This document shows positions 37,820 to 47,997 of a stretch of 64,000 nucleotides of DNA, piece after piece. The notes beneath the pieces are model-generated. The model made no database searches and was not told the origin of the DNA. It worked only from the letters and a program-made list of their open reading frames with translations. Position 1 is the stretch's first letter. Each line of letters opens with the position of its first letter. The DNA is taken from positions 3,720,001 through 3,784,000 of the forward strand of contig NZ_CP016761.1 in assembly GCF_001642935.1 (NCBI RefSeq), given 5' to 3'. The translations under genes were made by a program, and so were the position numbers. Origin of the DNA: Fictibacillus arsenicus (lineage in GTDB: Bacteria; Bacillota; Bacilli; Bacillales; Fictibacillaceae).

Positions 37820-37910
37820 TCCTGGCTTAATTCAAATAATCCCACGTTAATTGGATTTTTCCCACGCTTAGCTCAATTAATTCCACGTTAAATGAAAAAT
37901 AACCACAAGT
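37820..37910. repeat. Periodic array E: TCCCACGTTA-type words, 20–21 bp apart
   Basis: Unit starts are 37820 (TCCTGGCTTA, weak), 37840 (TCCCACGTTA), 37860 (TCCCACGCTTA), 37881 (TTCCACGTTA) and 37901 (AACCACAAGT, then CGAC). Spacings are 20, 20, 21 and 20. The rest of the 37496–38006 gap shows no gene. Confidence 0.85.
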
Positions 37911-37960
37911 CGACAAACTCAGGTTTAAACACTGCTAAACATCAATCCACCGGCTGCAAT

Positions 37961-38000
37961 AAAAAAAGCCCGCTAAGGTTAACAAGCAACCTTAACGAGC
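37961..38000 (-). terminator. Terminator of the nuo operon
   Basis: A long stem with AACCTTA/TAAGGTT core and GC-rich base, followed by TTTTTTT on the minus strand, 7 bp after the nuoN stop. Confidence 0.9.
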
Positions 38001-38006
38001 TGATGG

Positions 38007-39542
38007 TTAATGATCATGCGTATGAGTATCAACCGCTTCGATATTCATGAAAAACTCATTAATATCGAAGTTTCCGTAAAAGAAATCCAGTGCGAGATCT
38101 GGCATTACACCAAGGATGACCGTCGATACCGCGCAAAATGCGAGTACCGCTGCCAAGCCGGATGGCACTGCAACCTTCGCCCCTTCACCATCCCGGAAAA
38201 ACATAACCGCGATGACATTAAAGTAGTACACATATGAGACTAGCGTGGTTGCCATCATGACGGCTGCGAGCCAATAATGAGCCGGCTCCAGGCCAAGCGC
38301 TCCCATAAAGATTCCGAACTTCCCGACGAATCCAGCGGTGATTGGTATCCCTGCCAGTGATAAAAGAAAGAACGTCATCGGTACAGCTAGCCACGGTGAT
38401 CGTTTAAACAATCCGCGGAAAATACTAATGTCGTTTGATTTTTCCTGAGCGGTTAAAACTTGAATTATGGTAAAGGCACCGATATTCATAAACAAGTAAG
38501 CCAAAAGATAAAACCAGATTAGTTCAAATAAAAGCGACGAATTTGATACAAATGGAACGAGGATATAACCAGCTTGGGCAATGGACGAGTAGGCGAACAT
38601 CCGCTTAATATTTCTCTGTCTCAGTGCCGTTACGTTCCCGATGATCATTGTAGCAGCTGCCAGAATCATGACATAAGGCTGAACTTCCAGCAGCAATGAT
38701 TCACTATCGATTCCAGGAGCTGCGATAAAAGTAATGATGATAAAACGCAGCAAGATCACAAATCCTGCTGTTTTTGAAACAACGCTTAAAAATGCTGTGA
38801 CCGGAACTGGTGCTCCTTCGTACACATCTGGCGCCCACATGTGAAGAGGTGCTGCTGCAATTTTAAACGTAAGTCCCGCAAACGTGATAAGGAATGCAAA
38901 CATCAATAGAAATCCGTGCTTCAATAATTCTGGGTCCTGCATATTTTGAGCGATCAAGAACAGGTTCGTTTCACCTGTCAGACCGAAAACATAACTCATT
39001 CCGAACAAGGTGATCGCCGTTGCAATTCCGCCAGAAACCACATATTTAAACGCTGACTCATTGCTCCGTTTATTGCGTCTTTCAAGCCCTGCCATGATAT
39101 AAGAAGCAAGAGAGAGAAGCTCAAGACCGACGAACAAGGTGATTAAGTCTGCGCTTGAAGCCATCATCATTGCCCCTAATAGAGCAGACAGCAGCAAATA
39201 ATAGAATTCTCCGCGGTTCTCTTCAATGTCTTCCTTCTTGTAGCTTGCTGCTAAAACCAAGACCAGAAGCGTTCCAAGCAAAAGCAAAATCTTGAATGCT
39301 TTTGAAAAAGAATCGAGTCTGTACGTATCATAGAGAATGGACGTTACTTCTGTATCCAGCTGCATGAAGATCGCAGCAAGTGCACCAAGCACCCCTGCCC
39401 CGGCAAGCCATGCTAAAGGTTTGCGGCTGGATTCTTTTTTCATAAAAAGGTCGATCACAGAAAGCAGCGTCGCAACACCAAGTATGATAAATTCGGGAGC
39501 CATGACGCTCCATTTAAAGGATAATAACGTATCTAGATCCAT
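38007..39542 (-). CDS. nuoN: NADH-quinone oxidoreductase subunit N
   Basis: A 511-residue antiporter-like proton-channel subunit with about 14 helices. The family Glu is in LFVGLELLSLASYIM, and the Lys-bearing FKIAAAPLHMWAPDVYEGAPVPV is conserved. It is the last gene of the operon, 3 bp after nuoM and directly before the terminator. The C-terminus is His/Asp-rich (DTHTHDH). Confidence 0.95.
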   Translation of the reverse strand: MDLDTLLSFKWSVMAPEFIILGVATLLSVIDLFMKKESSRKPLAWLAGAGVLGALAAIFMQLDTEVTSILYDTYRLDSFSKAFKILLLLGTLLVLVLAASYKKEDIEENRGEFYYLLLSALLGAMMMASSADLITLFVGLELLSLASYIMAGLERRNKRSNESAFKYVVSGGIATAITLFGMSYVFGLTGETNLFLIAQNMQDPELLKHGFLLMFAFLITFAGLTFKIAAAPLHMWAPDVYEGAPVPVTAFLSVVSKTAGFVILLRFIIITFIAAPGIDSESLLLEVQPYVMILAAATMIIGNVTALRQRNIKRMFAYSSIAQAGYILVPFVSNSSLLFELIWFYLLAYLFMNIGAFTIIQVLTAQEKSNDISIFRGLFKRSPWLAVPMTFFLLSLAGIPITAGFVGKFGIFMGALGLEPAHYWLAAVMMATTLVSYVYYFNVIAVMFFRDGEGAKVAVPSGLAAVLAFCAVSTVILGVMPDLALDFFYGNFDINEFFMNIEAVDTHTHDH

Positions 39543-39545
39543 CGA

Positions 39546-41063
39546 TTAGCCCCCTAACCCTAGCAGAATGGCATCTAATGTTGGACGGAGCATATCACTT
39601 AACCACGCTGGATAAATTCCGATAAAAAGAATCGCTGCGAGCAGCACGAACGCCGGAACCCGTTCTGACGATGATAAGTCACGCGTTTCATTCAGTTCTT
39701 TTTCAGCTCCAAACGTGATAGCCAGTACGGCTCTCAATACATAAACCGCTGTTAAAATCAGGCCAAGGGTTCCCACTGCAGCTAACACTGGCATTTTTTC
39801 AAATAACCCTAAAAACGCCATGAACTCGCTAATGAAGCCGGACATACCCGGCAGACCAAGTGATGCGAGACCGCCGGCTAGGAATACACCAGCCAGAATC
39901 GGCATCCTTTTTGCCACTCCGCCAAATGCACTTAACTCAGAACTGCCGGATCGTTCATATAATGCACCCACTAAGAAAAACAGCAGTGCTGAGATCAAAC
40001 CGTGAGAGACCACTTGGAAAACGGCTCCCATCATTCCTGATTCATTGCCGGCAGCAAGACCAATCAGTACGATTCCCATATGTGAAACGGAAGAATAAGC
40101 GAGAACGCGTTTTACATCGGTTTGGGTTAATGCTAAAAACGCTCCGTAAAGCAGGTTGATCACACCGAAAAGTCCGATAATAAAAGCGAGTGACTTGAAC
40201 TGATCAGGGAACATGCCTGCCCCAAACACGATCACTCCGTAAGCTCCAATTTTCAACAGGATTCCTGAGTGAATCATGACAATCGCAGGCGGCGCCTGAA
40301 CGTGCACACGGACCATCCATGAATGCAGAGGGAAAACCGGCAGCTTTACGGCAAATGCGACCAGCAGCGCAATCAGCATCCCCATTTTAAAGCCCTTTGT
40401 AATAAACAGCTGGTTCAGCTCTGCTTGCGGCAGAGAAAACGTGTAAGCGAGCTGTTCGAAGTTCATCGTGCCTGTTTTCATGAACAGCGTAACGAATACA
40501 ATAAGCAAAATGGCTGAACCAACACCGTTATAGATTAGAAAGCTGTAAGCCGCTTTTTCTTTTTCTAAGTAACCCCAGCGTCCGATTAAGAAAAACATCG
40601 GAATGAGTGTGACTTCAAAGAAAATAAAGAATAAAAACAGATTTTGAGCTGCAAACACGCCGAGCATTCCCATCTCCAGAAGGAAAAACAAAATGAAGTA
40701 GCTTTTCCAGTTTTGTTTGATGGAGAAAGAAGCGATTGCTGCGAGCACCGAAACGACAGCTGTCAAGAGGATCAGCACCATCGAAAGTCCGTTAACCCCT
40801 ACTTCATAAAAGATCGGATAGCTTACCTGACCTTTTGACTGAAAAACTTCATAAGAGATCCAGCTGAATTTTTCCGTCAGCTGCAGCCCTTCTCCTCCCA
40901 TTTTGAAAGCTGAGAGGACGACTAGTGCGATGCCTAATGGGAAAAGTGTTCCTAACACACCAAGCCATTTAATCGATTTTTCATCGTTAGAAGGTACAAA
41001 CATGAGTACCAGCACACCTAACAAAGGGGAAAAGATCAAGATGGAAAGAAGCCATGCGTTCAT
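39546..41063 (-). CDS. nuoM: NADH-quinone oxidoreductase subunit M
   Basis: A 505-residue proton-channel subunit with about 14 helices. FIFFEVTLIPMFFLIG has the conserved Glu, and FAVKLPVFPLHSWMVRVHVQAPPA the conserved Lys and signature. It overlaps nuoL by 4 nt. Confidence 0.96.
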   Translation of the reverse strand: MNAWLLSILIFSPLLGVLVLMFVPSNDEKSIKWLGVLGTLFPLGIALVVLSAFKMGGEGLQLTEKFSWISYEVFQSKGQVSYPIFYEVGVNGLSMVLILLTAVVSVLAAIASFSIKQNWKSYFILFFLLEMGMLGVFAAQNLFLFFIFFEVTLIPMFFLIGRWGYLEKEKAAYSFLIYNGVGSAILLIVFVTLFMKTGTMNFEQLAYTFSLPQAELNQLFITKGFKMGMLIALLVAFAVKLPVFPLHSWMVRVHVQAPPAIVMIHSGILLKIGAYGVIVFGAGMFPDQFKSLAFIIGLFGVINLLYGAFLALTQTDVKRVLAYSSVSHMGIVLIGLAAGNESGMMGAVFQVVSHGLISALLFFLVGALYERSGSSELSAFGGVAKRMPILAGVFLAGGLASLGLPGMSGFISEFMAFLGLFEKMPVLAAVGTLGLILTAVYVLRAVLAITFGAEKELNETRDLSSSERVPAFVLLAAILFIGIYPAWLSDMLRPTLDAILLGLGG

Positions 41064-42940
41064 GAGAAATACCCCCCCGTCAATGCCACAATAAGCAATA
41101 AAATCACGATTCCAAAGATAGCCGCTGTTCCGTAGGACTGCACTTGACCGTTCTGCAGACGCGAGCCGATCTTGCTAAGTCCTTGAACACCGTTTGTTAC
41201 AGCTGTTACGAGTCCATCAACAACATAGCGGTCGAAGAGAACACCAAGCTTGCTCAAACCTCTCGTTCCTTTTACAACGGTTTGATCATAGCCTTCATCG
41301 ATATACCACTTGTTGTAGATAACATCCGCGAGGCTAGGGAACGAACGAGTAATCCAGTCTCTGGAAAGAGTCCCTTTTTGATAGATTAAATAAGCGAGAC
41401 CGATTCCTAAAGCGGCAGCCAGTGTGGCAACAAGCGGGATCCAAGCAGGTCCATGGTGATCGCCGTGCGTCAGTTCAACCGGGCCTTGTGCCAGGTAATC
41501 GGATAAAAATGTTCCAAACCATGTTGTGTTCAGGTAACCCGCAACGACAGCTAACACGCCAAGAACGATCATCGGGAATGTCATCACGCCTGGTGATTCA
41601 TGGACACCCTTCTCGTTACCTCGTTCCTCCCCTGTAAACACAAGGAAAAACAAACGGAACATATAGAACGCAGTCATGAATGCAGCGATGACAGCGAGCC
41701 AGAACAGTCCGTACTTGCCGTCTGCATATGTGCTTGCTAAAATTTCATCTTTTGAGAAGAATCCTGATAAAAGCGGAACGCCTGAAATCGCGAGTGCTCC
41801 GATCAAGAAGAGTGGCCCCGTGATCCGAAGCTTTTTCCAAAGCCCGCCCATTTCTTCGATGTTTTGTGTATGTACGGCATGAATGACACTTCCGGCCGCT
41901 AAGAACAGCAATGCTTTAAAGAAGGCGTGTGTCGTCAGGTGAAAAATCCCTGCCACATAGCCTGATGCACCAAGCGCGAGCATCATATACCCTAACTGGC
42001 TGACAGTAGAATACGCTAAAACGCGTTTAATATCTTTTTGCATGAGGCCGATCGATGCTGCGAATATCGCTGTCAATCCCCCGACAACAGCAACAACCGT
42101 CAATGCTGCTTCTGATGCTTGAAAGAGCGGATACATCGCCGCTACTAAGTACACCCCAGCTGCTACCATCGTTGCAGCGTGGATGAGTGCCGAAACAGGC
42201 GTAGGGCCTTCCATCGCATCCGGAAGCCACGTGTGAAGCGGCAGCTGACCTGATTTACCGACCGCTCCTACAAAAATACAAAGAGCCGTGAGTGTCAGCA
42301 TCCCTGATGAGATATCGCCATTTTTTACAGAAGCAAAAATCTCGTCATATTCGAAACTGCCAACTTGCCAAAATAGCAAAACCATTCCGATAAACAGGCC
42401 AACGTCTCCGATACGGGTCATGACGAAGGCCTTTTTAGCAGCGGCCTTTGCTTCCGGCTTAAAATAATAGAATCCGATTAATAGAAAAGAACCAAGTCCT
42501 ACAAGCTCCCAAAACATATACAGCTGTAATAGATTAGGAGAAAGAACCAGTCCGAGCATCGCGAATGAAAACAATCCTAAATATGCGAAGAATACCGGGA
42601 ATCGTTCGTCACCGTGCATGTACCCTTTTGAATAAAGGTGTACTAAAAAACTTACAAGTGAAACGATTACGAGCATGAGCGCATTAAGAGGATTCACCTC
42701 AAAGCCCATCGTGATCGCACGTTCTCCGATCTGAAACCAAGTTCCCTCTGTCTTTATACCCTCACCTTGCCAGACGGCAAAAAATACGCCGAAGGACATG
42801 ACGAGCGAAATTCCTGTTAAAAGCACTCCAATCCAAGCGGTGCTTTCACTTTTGGATTTCCTGAACAGCAGTAAAAGAATGAAGGATAAAAGCGGGAACA
42901 ACGGTATAAGCCAACTCATCTGCAACATCATATTGTCCAT
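41060..42940 (-). CDS. nuoL: NADH-quinone oxidoreductase subunit L
   Basis: A 626-residue distal proton-channel subunit with about 16 helices and the long lateral helix near the C-terminus. YMFWELVGLGSFLLIGF and KSGQLPLHTWLPDAMEGPTPVSAL are conserved. It sits 8 bp after nuoK. Confidence 0.96.
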   Translation of the reverse strand: MDNMMLQMSWLIPLFPLLSFILLLLFRKSKSESTAWIGVLLTGISLVMSFGVFFAVWQGEGIKTEGTWFQIGERAITMGFEVNPLNALMLVIVSLVSFLVHLYSKGYMHGDERFPVFFAYLGLFSFAMLGLVLSPNLLQLYMFWELVGLGSFLLIGFYYFKPEAKAAAKKAFVMTRIGDVGLFIGMVLLFWQVGSFEYDEIFASVKNGDISSGMLTLTALCIFVGAVGKSGQLPLHTWLPDAMEGPTPVSALIHAATMVAAGVYLVAAMYPLFQASEAALTVVAVVGGLTAIFAASIGLMQKDIKRVLAYSTVSQLGYMMLALGASGYVAGIFHLTTHAFFKALLFLAAGSVIHAVHTQNIEEMGGLWKKLRITGPLFLIGALAISGVPLLSGFFSKDEILASTYADGKYGLFWLAVIAAFMTAFYMFRLFFLVFTGEERGNEKGVHESPGVMTFPMIVLGVLAVVAGYLNTTWFGTFLSDYLAQGPVELTHGDHHGPAWIPLVATLAAALGIGLAYLIYQKGTLSRDWITRSFPSLADVIYNKWYIDEGYDQTVVKGTRGLSKLGVLFDRYVVDGLVTAVTNGVQGLSKIGSRLQNGQVQSYGTAAIFGIVILLLIVALTGGYFS

Positions 42941-42948
42941 CTCCTCTC

Positions 42949-43263
42949 TTATCGCTTCATCGTATCCATTTCATCCACATTTACCGTTTGACGGTTGCGA
43001 TACAACGCGATCAGAATCGCGAGTCCCACTGCCGCTTCTGCAGCCGCTACCGTAATGGTGAACAAGGAGAAAATCTGTCCGGTGAGTCCCGGATTAATCG
43101 AGTATTTCGCAAAAGCTACTAAATTAATATTTACGGCATTCAGCATCAATTCTATTGAAATCAGCACAATGACCGCATTTCGTTTTGTAAGTGCACCGAA
43201 CAAACCGATGCAGAACAGGATCAAGGCAAGCATCAAGTAAGCCGTTAAAGGTACAGAGCTCAT
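42949..43263 (-). CDS. nuoK: NADH-quinone oxidoreductase subunit K
   Basis: A 104-residue, three-helix subunit (MnhC/Nqo11 like). Membrane Glu residues in the second helix ([16 protein letters not shown]) and the third ([13 protein letters not shown]) are the ones needed for proton transfer. It overlaps nuoJ by 4 nt. Confidence 0.96.
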   Translation of the reverse strand: MSSVPLTAYLMLALILFCIGLFGALTKRNAVIVLISIELMLNAVNINLVAFAKYSINPGLTGQIFSLFTITVAAAEAAVGLAILIALYRNRQTVNVDEMDTMKR

Positions 43264-43772
43264 TTTTTTGCCTCCTTCTCATCATCATCGCGTTTTGCGA
43301 GGATGATGGAGCCGATCAATGCTACCAAAAGCAGAACTGATGTTAATTCAAACGGGATAACGTAATGGGAATACAGCTCGATCCCGATCTTTTTCGTGTT
43401 ATCCACGTGCAGTTCCACGTCCTGCTGGCCAAAGTTTAAGTCTTTGATTTTTCCGTACATAATCAGAAAGAAAAGACCGATCGCAAGGCCCGTCAGTATA
43501 ATTTTTAGCCGCGGTGCACGCTTCTCTTTTTCCTGATGCCTCGTCAGCATGATTCCGAATAGCATGATAATTGTAATGGCACCTGAATAGATGAGCACTT
43601 GAACAACCGCTACGAATTCAGCAGACAACGTAATGTAAATACCTGCAATCGCAATAAATGTGAAAATAAGTGCGACAACCATGTGTACGACATTTGTCAG
43701 ATTGATCAGAAGAACACCGCCGGTAATCGCTGTCAGTGCTAGCAGGAAAAAAGCTATCATTTCACCGGTCAT
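43260..43772 (-). CDS. nuoJ: NADH-quinone oxidoreductase subunit J
   Basis: A 170-residue subunit with about five helices. The conserved stretch [20 protein letters not shown] forms the helix with the pi-bulge in known structures. It overlaps nuoI by 4 nt. Confidence 0.95.
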   Translation of the reverse strand: MTGEMIAFFLLALTAITGGVLLINLTNVVHMVVALIFTFIAIAGIYITLSAEFVAVVQVLIYSGAITIIMLFGIMLTRHQEKEKRAPRLKIILTGLAIGLFFLIMYGKIKDLNFGQQDVELHVDNTKKIGIELYSHYVIPFELTSVLLLVALIGSIILAKRDDDEKEAKK

Positions 43773-44188
43773 GCTTTGTTCTCCTTTCTGACGTTCTCAT
43801 CGTTTTCATCCAGCCATTCGAGATTTTTAAACAGATCGTCGCGGCTGTATTCCGCGAGTTCAAACTGGTTTGTCATGACGATCGCCTCTGTTGGACACAC
43901 TTCTGTACAGAGATCGCACAAAATACATATTTCAAAGTTGATATCATACGTATCAATGATTTTTCCTTTTTTCGCTGGATCCGGATGCGGCTTACCCGTT
44001 AACTGGATGCAGTCTGTCGGGCAAATCTGCGCGCACTGGTTGCACACGATGCACTTTTCCGGATAAAACTTTTGGATACCGCGGAAACGGTCGGGCATTT
44101 GGATCGGCACGTCCGGATAACTTGTCGTCACGTTCTGCTTCGTCAAGTTCTTAACGGTGTAGCCTAAACCTTTCACAAGACCTTTCAT
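43769..44188 (-). CDS. nuoI: NADH-quinone oxidoreductase subunit I
   Basis: A 139-residue peripheral subunit with two [4Fe-4S] clusters (N6a, N6b), seen as CIVCNQCAQICPTDC and CILCDLCTEVCPTEA. It passes electrons to NuoB. It is separated from nuoH by a 441-bp gap that holds two inverted palindromic elements, unlike the tight packing elsewhere in the operon. Confidence 0.96.
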   Translation of the reverse strand: MKGLVKGLGYTVKNLTKQNVTTSYPDVPIQMPDRFRGIQKFYPEKCIVCNQCAQICPTDCIQLTGKPHPDPAKKGKIIDTYDINFEICILCDLCTEVCPTEAIVMTNQFELAEYSRDDLFKNLEWLDENDENVRKENKA

Positions 44189-44282
44189 CCTGAGATCACG
44201 CTCCTTATGCTTTGGTCTATCTATTGACTGGGCTTGTTCTAGTGGAAGTCTATTAATCTAGTAGCTCTGTTGGACTCTAGCT

Positions 44283-44419
44283 GTTGATCTTCCAAAGAAG
44301 CTAGGAAATCCACTCCCTTTCCGCGGACGAACCGCCAAGCCTCCTCGTTCGCAAGCTCTCTGTGGGGTCTCGGCAGTCCGTTTTCCCGCAGGAGTGTCGC
44401 AGATTTCCTTGCCATCAAC
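44283..44419 (-). repeat. Bacillaceae palindromic element, copy 4 (inverted, inside nuo operon)
   Basis: About 137 bp with ends GTTGAT and ATCAAC. Read on the minus strand it has ACTCCTGCGGG, GAGACCCCACAG and CCGCGGAAAGGGAGTGG, the same order as the other copies but more diverged. It faces copy 2 across 43 bp. Confidence 0.75.
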
Positions 44420-44462
44420 TAAGATGCCCTTAAAACGTTTTTGTGAAGATACTTCGTTGCAA

Positions 44463-44593
44463 GTTGATTGGAGCGCAAGGTGCGAGACTCCTGCGGGATC
44501 AGCGGGACAGGTGAGACCATTCAATGTCGCAAGGCGACGAGTGGGCTCACCGCACGCCCCGCGGAAAGCGAGCATCCTGGAGCGGAAATCAAC
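44463..44593 (+). repeat. Bacillaceae palindromic element, copy 2 (inside nuo operon)
   Basis: 131 bp with inverted ends GTTGATT and AATCAAC. Internal GAGACTCCTGCGGG, GGTGAG/CTCACC arms, a GTCGC-AAG-GCGAC hairpin and CCCCGCGGAAAGCGAG. The hairpin differs from copy 1 (GACGC/GCGTC) by a paired change that keeps the stem. Confidence 0.88.
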
Positions 44594-44629
44594 CCCTTTT
44601 AAAAGCAACAACGAATCCCAAGAGCTGTT

Positions 44630-45631
44630 TTATAAAAATAGTTCTTTTACTGCTGCACTTACAAAGATATTTAATAGTGCGAGCGGAAGAAGTACTTTCC
44701 ACGCAAAGCCCATCAGCTGATCAGCACGCAGACGAGGAAGTGTTCCGCGAATCCAGATCATGAAAAACACAACTAGGCTGAATTTTACGCCAAACCACAA
44801 CATTCCTGGAATGAATCCTAAGAACGGTATCGGCATCCATCCGCCGAGGAACAGTACTGTTGTCAGCGACGCCATCGCGAACAGATACACGTACTCTGTC
44901 AGCATGAAGAATGCCCAGCGGAAACCGGAGTATTCCACGTGATAACCGGCAACAAGCTCTGATTCTGCTTCTGGCAAGTCAAACGGTGTACGGTTCAGCT
45001 CAGCGATCGAGGAGATCAAAAAGACGAAAAACCCGATCGGTGTTAAAAAGATGTACGCGATATTTTCTTGTCCTCGTACAATGTCGTTTAAGTTGAGGCT
45101 GCCGGCAAAAAGGATAACGCCGATCACCGAGATGACGAGCGGGATCTCATACGAAATCATCTGTGCCGCAGCACGCATGCCGCCTAAAAGCGAGTATTTA
45201 TTGTTTGATGCCCAGCCGCCCATTAAGATGCCGATCGTTGAAATCCCTGAGATGGCTACATAATAAAGCAAGCCGACACCAAGGTCTGCGAACTGCATGT
45301 TTTCCGAGAACGGTATCGTCGCGAGCACCATGAACGCAGGTGCGAACGCGATAACCGGAGCCAGAATGAATAGTGGACGGTCAGCAAGCTTTGGAATGGT
45401 ATCTTCTTTTATTAAAAGTTTAAATACGTCAGCGACGGTTTGCAGAAGACCGAATCTTCCCCCAACGCGGTTCGGCCCTGTACGCATCTGCATGAATCCG
45501 AGCACTTTACGCTCAGCTAAAATTGCGTATGTTACGAAACCTAAAACGGTCATAAGCAGCGCTGCACCAAGTGCGAAGAAGATGGCTACATGCATCCAGC
45601 CAGGCTGTGCGTATAAAAGATCCTCCATCAT
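44630..45631 (-). CDS. nuoH: NADH-quinone oxidoreductase subunit H
   Basis: A 333-residue, eight-helix subunit that forms part of the quinone site. The signature AERKVLGFMQMRTGPNRVG and the later ELNRTPFDLPEAESELVAGYH are conserved. It overlaps nuoD by 1 nt. It is followed in the operon by the palindromic-element gap. Confidence 0.97.
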   Translation of the reverse strand: MMEDLLYAQPGWMHVAIFFALGAALLMTVLGFVTYAILAERKVLGFMQMRTGPNRVGGRFGLLQTVADVFKLLIKEDTIPKLADRPLFILAPVIAFAPAFMVLATIPFSENMQFADLGVGLLYYVAISGISTIGILMGGWASNNKYSLLGGMRAAAQMISYEIPLVISVIGVILFAGSLNLNDIVRGQENIAYIFLTPIGFFVFLISSIAELNRTPFDLPEAESELVAGYHVEYSGFRWAFFMLTEYVYLFAMASLTTVLFLGGWMPIPFLGFIPGMLWFGVKFSLVVFFMIWIRGTLPRLRADQLMGFAWKVLLPLALLNIFVSAAVKELFL

Positions 45632-46731
45632 CAGCCATCAACCTCCCCGAGCACAATGTCGATTCCGCCTAAAATCGTAATCAAGTTGGAAATGTTTTCG
45701 CCGACTAAAAGCTTAGGCAAGATCTGCAGGTTATAAAAAGACGGTCTGCGGAACTTTAAGCGGTAAGGCTCTTTCTTTCCTTCTGATGCTATGTAGCAGC
45801 CGATCTCGCCACGCGGCGACTCTATTCTGACAAACGCTTCCCCTTTTGGCGGCTTGATAATTCTTGGCACTTTTGCAATTACAGGACCCTCTTCAGGGAA
45901 TTGTTCAACAGCTTGTTCTAAAATTTTTAATGATTCCTCAATTTCCTGCATGCGGCACTGATAACGCGCCCATGCATCGCCTGTATGAAAGACAGGTACA
46001 TCAAAATCAAAACGGTCATAGATTGAATACGGCTCGTCTTTTCTAAGATCCCAGCTCGTGCCGGTACATCTTAAGTTCGCACCGCTTAATGAGTAATCGA
46101 GTGCTTCTTCCTTCGTGTAATAGCCGATCCCTTTTACACGGTTCAGGAAGATTTCGTTTCCTGTCACGAGATCGTGATAGCCCGCAAGTTCTTCTCTCAT
46201 ATACGGAATAAAATCACGAACCTTTTCGATCCATCCATCTGGCGCATCCCACTTCACGCCGCCGACACGCATGTAGTTGAACGTAAGGCGCGCACCGCAA
46301 ATTTCGTTCAGCATGTTGATGATCGCTTCCCTTTCACGGAATGCGTATAGAAACGGGCTCATCGCACCAATATCAAGTAAATATGTACCGAACCAAACGA
46401 GGTGACTCGCGATTCGTCCAAGCTCCATCACAATAACGCGCAAGTATTCAGCACGTTCCGGAATCTCAAGACTCATCATCGTTTCAACGGCATGGCAGAT
46501 CACGTAGTTGTTCGTCATCGCAGCCAAATAATCCATGCGGTCTGTGTAAGGGATGATCTGCGTATATTGTAAATTTTCAGCGAGTTTTTCAGTACCGCGG
46601 TGCAAGTAGCCGATTACAGGTGTCGCTTCAATAATGGTTTCACCGTCGATCTTCAGTACGATCCGGAAAACGCCGTGTGTACTTGGATGCTGAGGTCCTA
46701 CGTTAAGGAGCATCTCTTCTGTTCTGATCAT
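45631..46731 (-). CDS. nuoD: NADH-quinone oxidoreductase subunit D
   Basis: A 366-residue peripheral subunit of the 49-kDa type, forming the quinone pocket with NuoB. NVGPQHPSTHGVFRIVLKIDGE is the family start and has the conserved His-Pro-Ser-Thr-His. It ends DIVLGEVDG. It is separate from NuoC (not fused as in some enterobacteria), 3 bp downstream of it. Confidence 0.97.
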   Translation of the reverse strand: MIRTEEMLLNVGPQHPSTHGVFRIVLKIDGETIIEATPVIGYLHRGTEKLAENLQYTQIIPYTDRMDYLAAMTNNYVICHAVETMMSLEIPERAEYLRVIVMELGRIASHLVWFGTYLLDIGAMSPFLYAFREREAIINMLNEICGARLTFNYMRVGGVKWDAPDGWIEKVRDFIPYMREELAGYHDLVTGNEIFLNRVKGIGYYTKEEALDYSLSGANLRCTGTSWDLRKDEPYSIYDRFDFDVPVFHTGDAWARYQCRMQEIEESLKILEQAVEQFPEEGPVIAKVPRIIKPPKGEAFVRIESPRGEIGCYIASEGKKEPYRLKFRRPSFYNLQILPKLLVGENISNLITILGGIDIVLGEVDG

Positions 46732-46734
46732 TCT

Positions 46735-47997
46735 CTACACCTCCACGTCATGCGGTTCGTAATCTTTTCTGAGCGGATGACCTACCCAGTCATCCGGAAG
46801 CATGATGCGTGTTAAATTTGGATGACCTTCAAATTGGATTCCTAAAAGATCATACGTTTCACGCTCAGGCCAGTTTGCGCCTGCCCATAACGGGGTAATA
46901 GAGTGGGTAACTGCACTATTTCTGTCTATTTTTACTTTTAATGCAACGGACTGGCGATTTACAAACGAATATAAATGGTTATAAACTTCAAAATGGGTTT
47001 CAAAATCTGTCCCATGCATTTCAGACAGATAATCAAAACGAAGCTGATCGTTGTGTTTTAAAAACTCAGCGATTTTGTAATAGGTATCGGGTTTCGCGAC
47101 TAATGTCGGCACGTCTTTTGAGAGTCTGTTAATATAAGCATCTTCTAAAACATCTTCTCCTAAGTGCTCTTTGATGACTTTTATGTAGGTATCGAGGATC
47201 GGCTGGTTTGGAGATGGTTTCTCTTCTTCTGCTGGTTCTGATGCAGCTCCTTTTGCGTTAGCTGCGGCACGCGCTTTTGCAGCGGCTGCGGCCTTTGCTT
47301 TCGCGGCAGCGATGGCTTTCGCCTTTTCATTGTCCCCTGCTGGAGCATCTCCGCCCGCTTCTCTTGCTGCTTTTGCTTTCGCGGCTGCAGCTGCTTTTGC
47401 TTTTGCAGCGGCGGCAGCCTTTGCTTTTGCTGCTGCTTTCGCTTTTTCGTCGTCGGGTGCTAGTTCTGATGCTGCATCTCCGCCTGTTTCTCTTGCTAGT
47501 TTTGCCTTCGCGGCAGCGGCTGATTTCGCTTTCGCAGCTGCAGCGGCCTTTGCTTTTGCTGCTGCTTTCGCCTTTTCATCATCCCCCGCTGGCTCAGTTG
47601 ATTCAGTGGAAGCTTGGGCTTTTTCAGCCTGACGCTGCTTCGCAAGCTCAAGCGCTTTTGCCTTCGCTTCTGCAGCAGCTTTCTTTTTCAGCTCTTCTTT
47701 TGTTAATTCAGGTTCTGCCGCTGGTTCAGGCGCTTCTGCCGCTTTCGCTTTTTCAGCCTGACGCTGTTTTGCGAGTTCTAGTGCTTTTGCCTTCGCTTCA
47801 GCTGCAGCCTTCTTTTTCAGCTCTTCTTTTGTTAATTCTGGTTCTGCAGCGGGTTCTGATGCTTCCGCCGCTTTCGCCTTTTCCGCCTGACGCTGTTTTG
47901 CAAGCTCATGTGCCTTTGCCTTTGCCTCTGCGGCTGCTTTCTTCTTTTGCTCTTCTATTGATAATCCTTCATTTGATTCACCATGCTCTTTTGTCAT
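46735..47997 (-). CDS. nuoC: NADH-quinone oxidoreductase subunit C with a long Ala/Lys-rich extension
   Basis: A 420-residue protein. The 30-kDa complex I domain occupies only the last ~150 residues ([17 protein letters not shown]…, [28 protein letters not shown]). The first ~265 residues are repeats. About 37-residue blocks of [33 protein letters not shown] occur two to three times, followed by three blocks of [20 protein letters not shown], separated by short Gly/Asp linkers. Typical NuoC proteins are about 150–230 residues. The extension should form long charged helices. It overlaps nuoB by 4 nt. Confidence 0.95.
   Translation of the reverse strand: MTKEHGESNEGLSIEEQKKKAAAEAKAKAHELAKQRQAEKAKAAEASEPAAEPELTKEELKKKAAAEAKAKALELAKQRQAEKAKAAEAPEPAAEPELTKEELKKKAAAEAKAKALELAKQRQAEKAQASTESTEPAGDDEKAKAAAKAKAAAAAKAKSAAAAKAKLARETGGDAASELAPDDEKAKAAAKAKAAAAAKAKAAAAAKAKAAREAGGDAPAGDNEKAKAIAAAKAKAAAAAKARAAANAKGAASEPAEEEKPSPNQPILDTYIKVIKEHLGEDVLEDAYINRLSKDVPTLVAKPDTYYKIAEFLKHNDQLRFDYLSEMHGTDFETHFEVYNHLYSFVNRQSVALKVKIDRNSAVTHSITPLWAGANWPERETYDLLGIQFEGHPNLTRIMLPDDWVGHPLRKDYEPHDVEV

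Noticed and set aside
44258-44763. Open frames in the nuoH–nuoI gap
   Set aside because: They cross the palindromic elements in both directions; such frames recur wherever this repeat family is found and have no ribosome sites.
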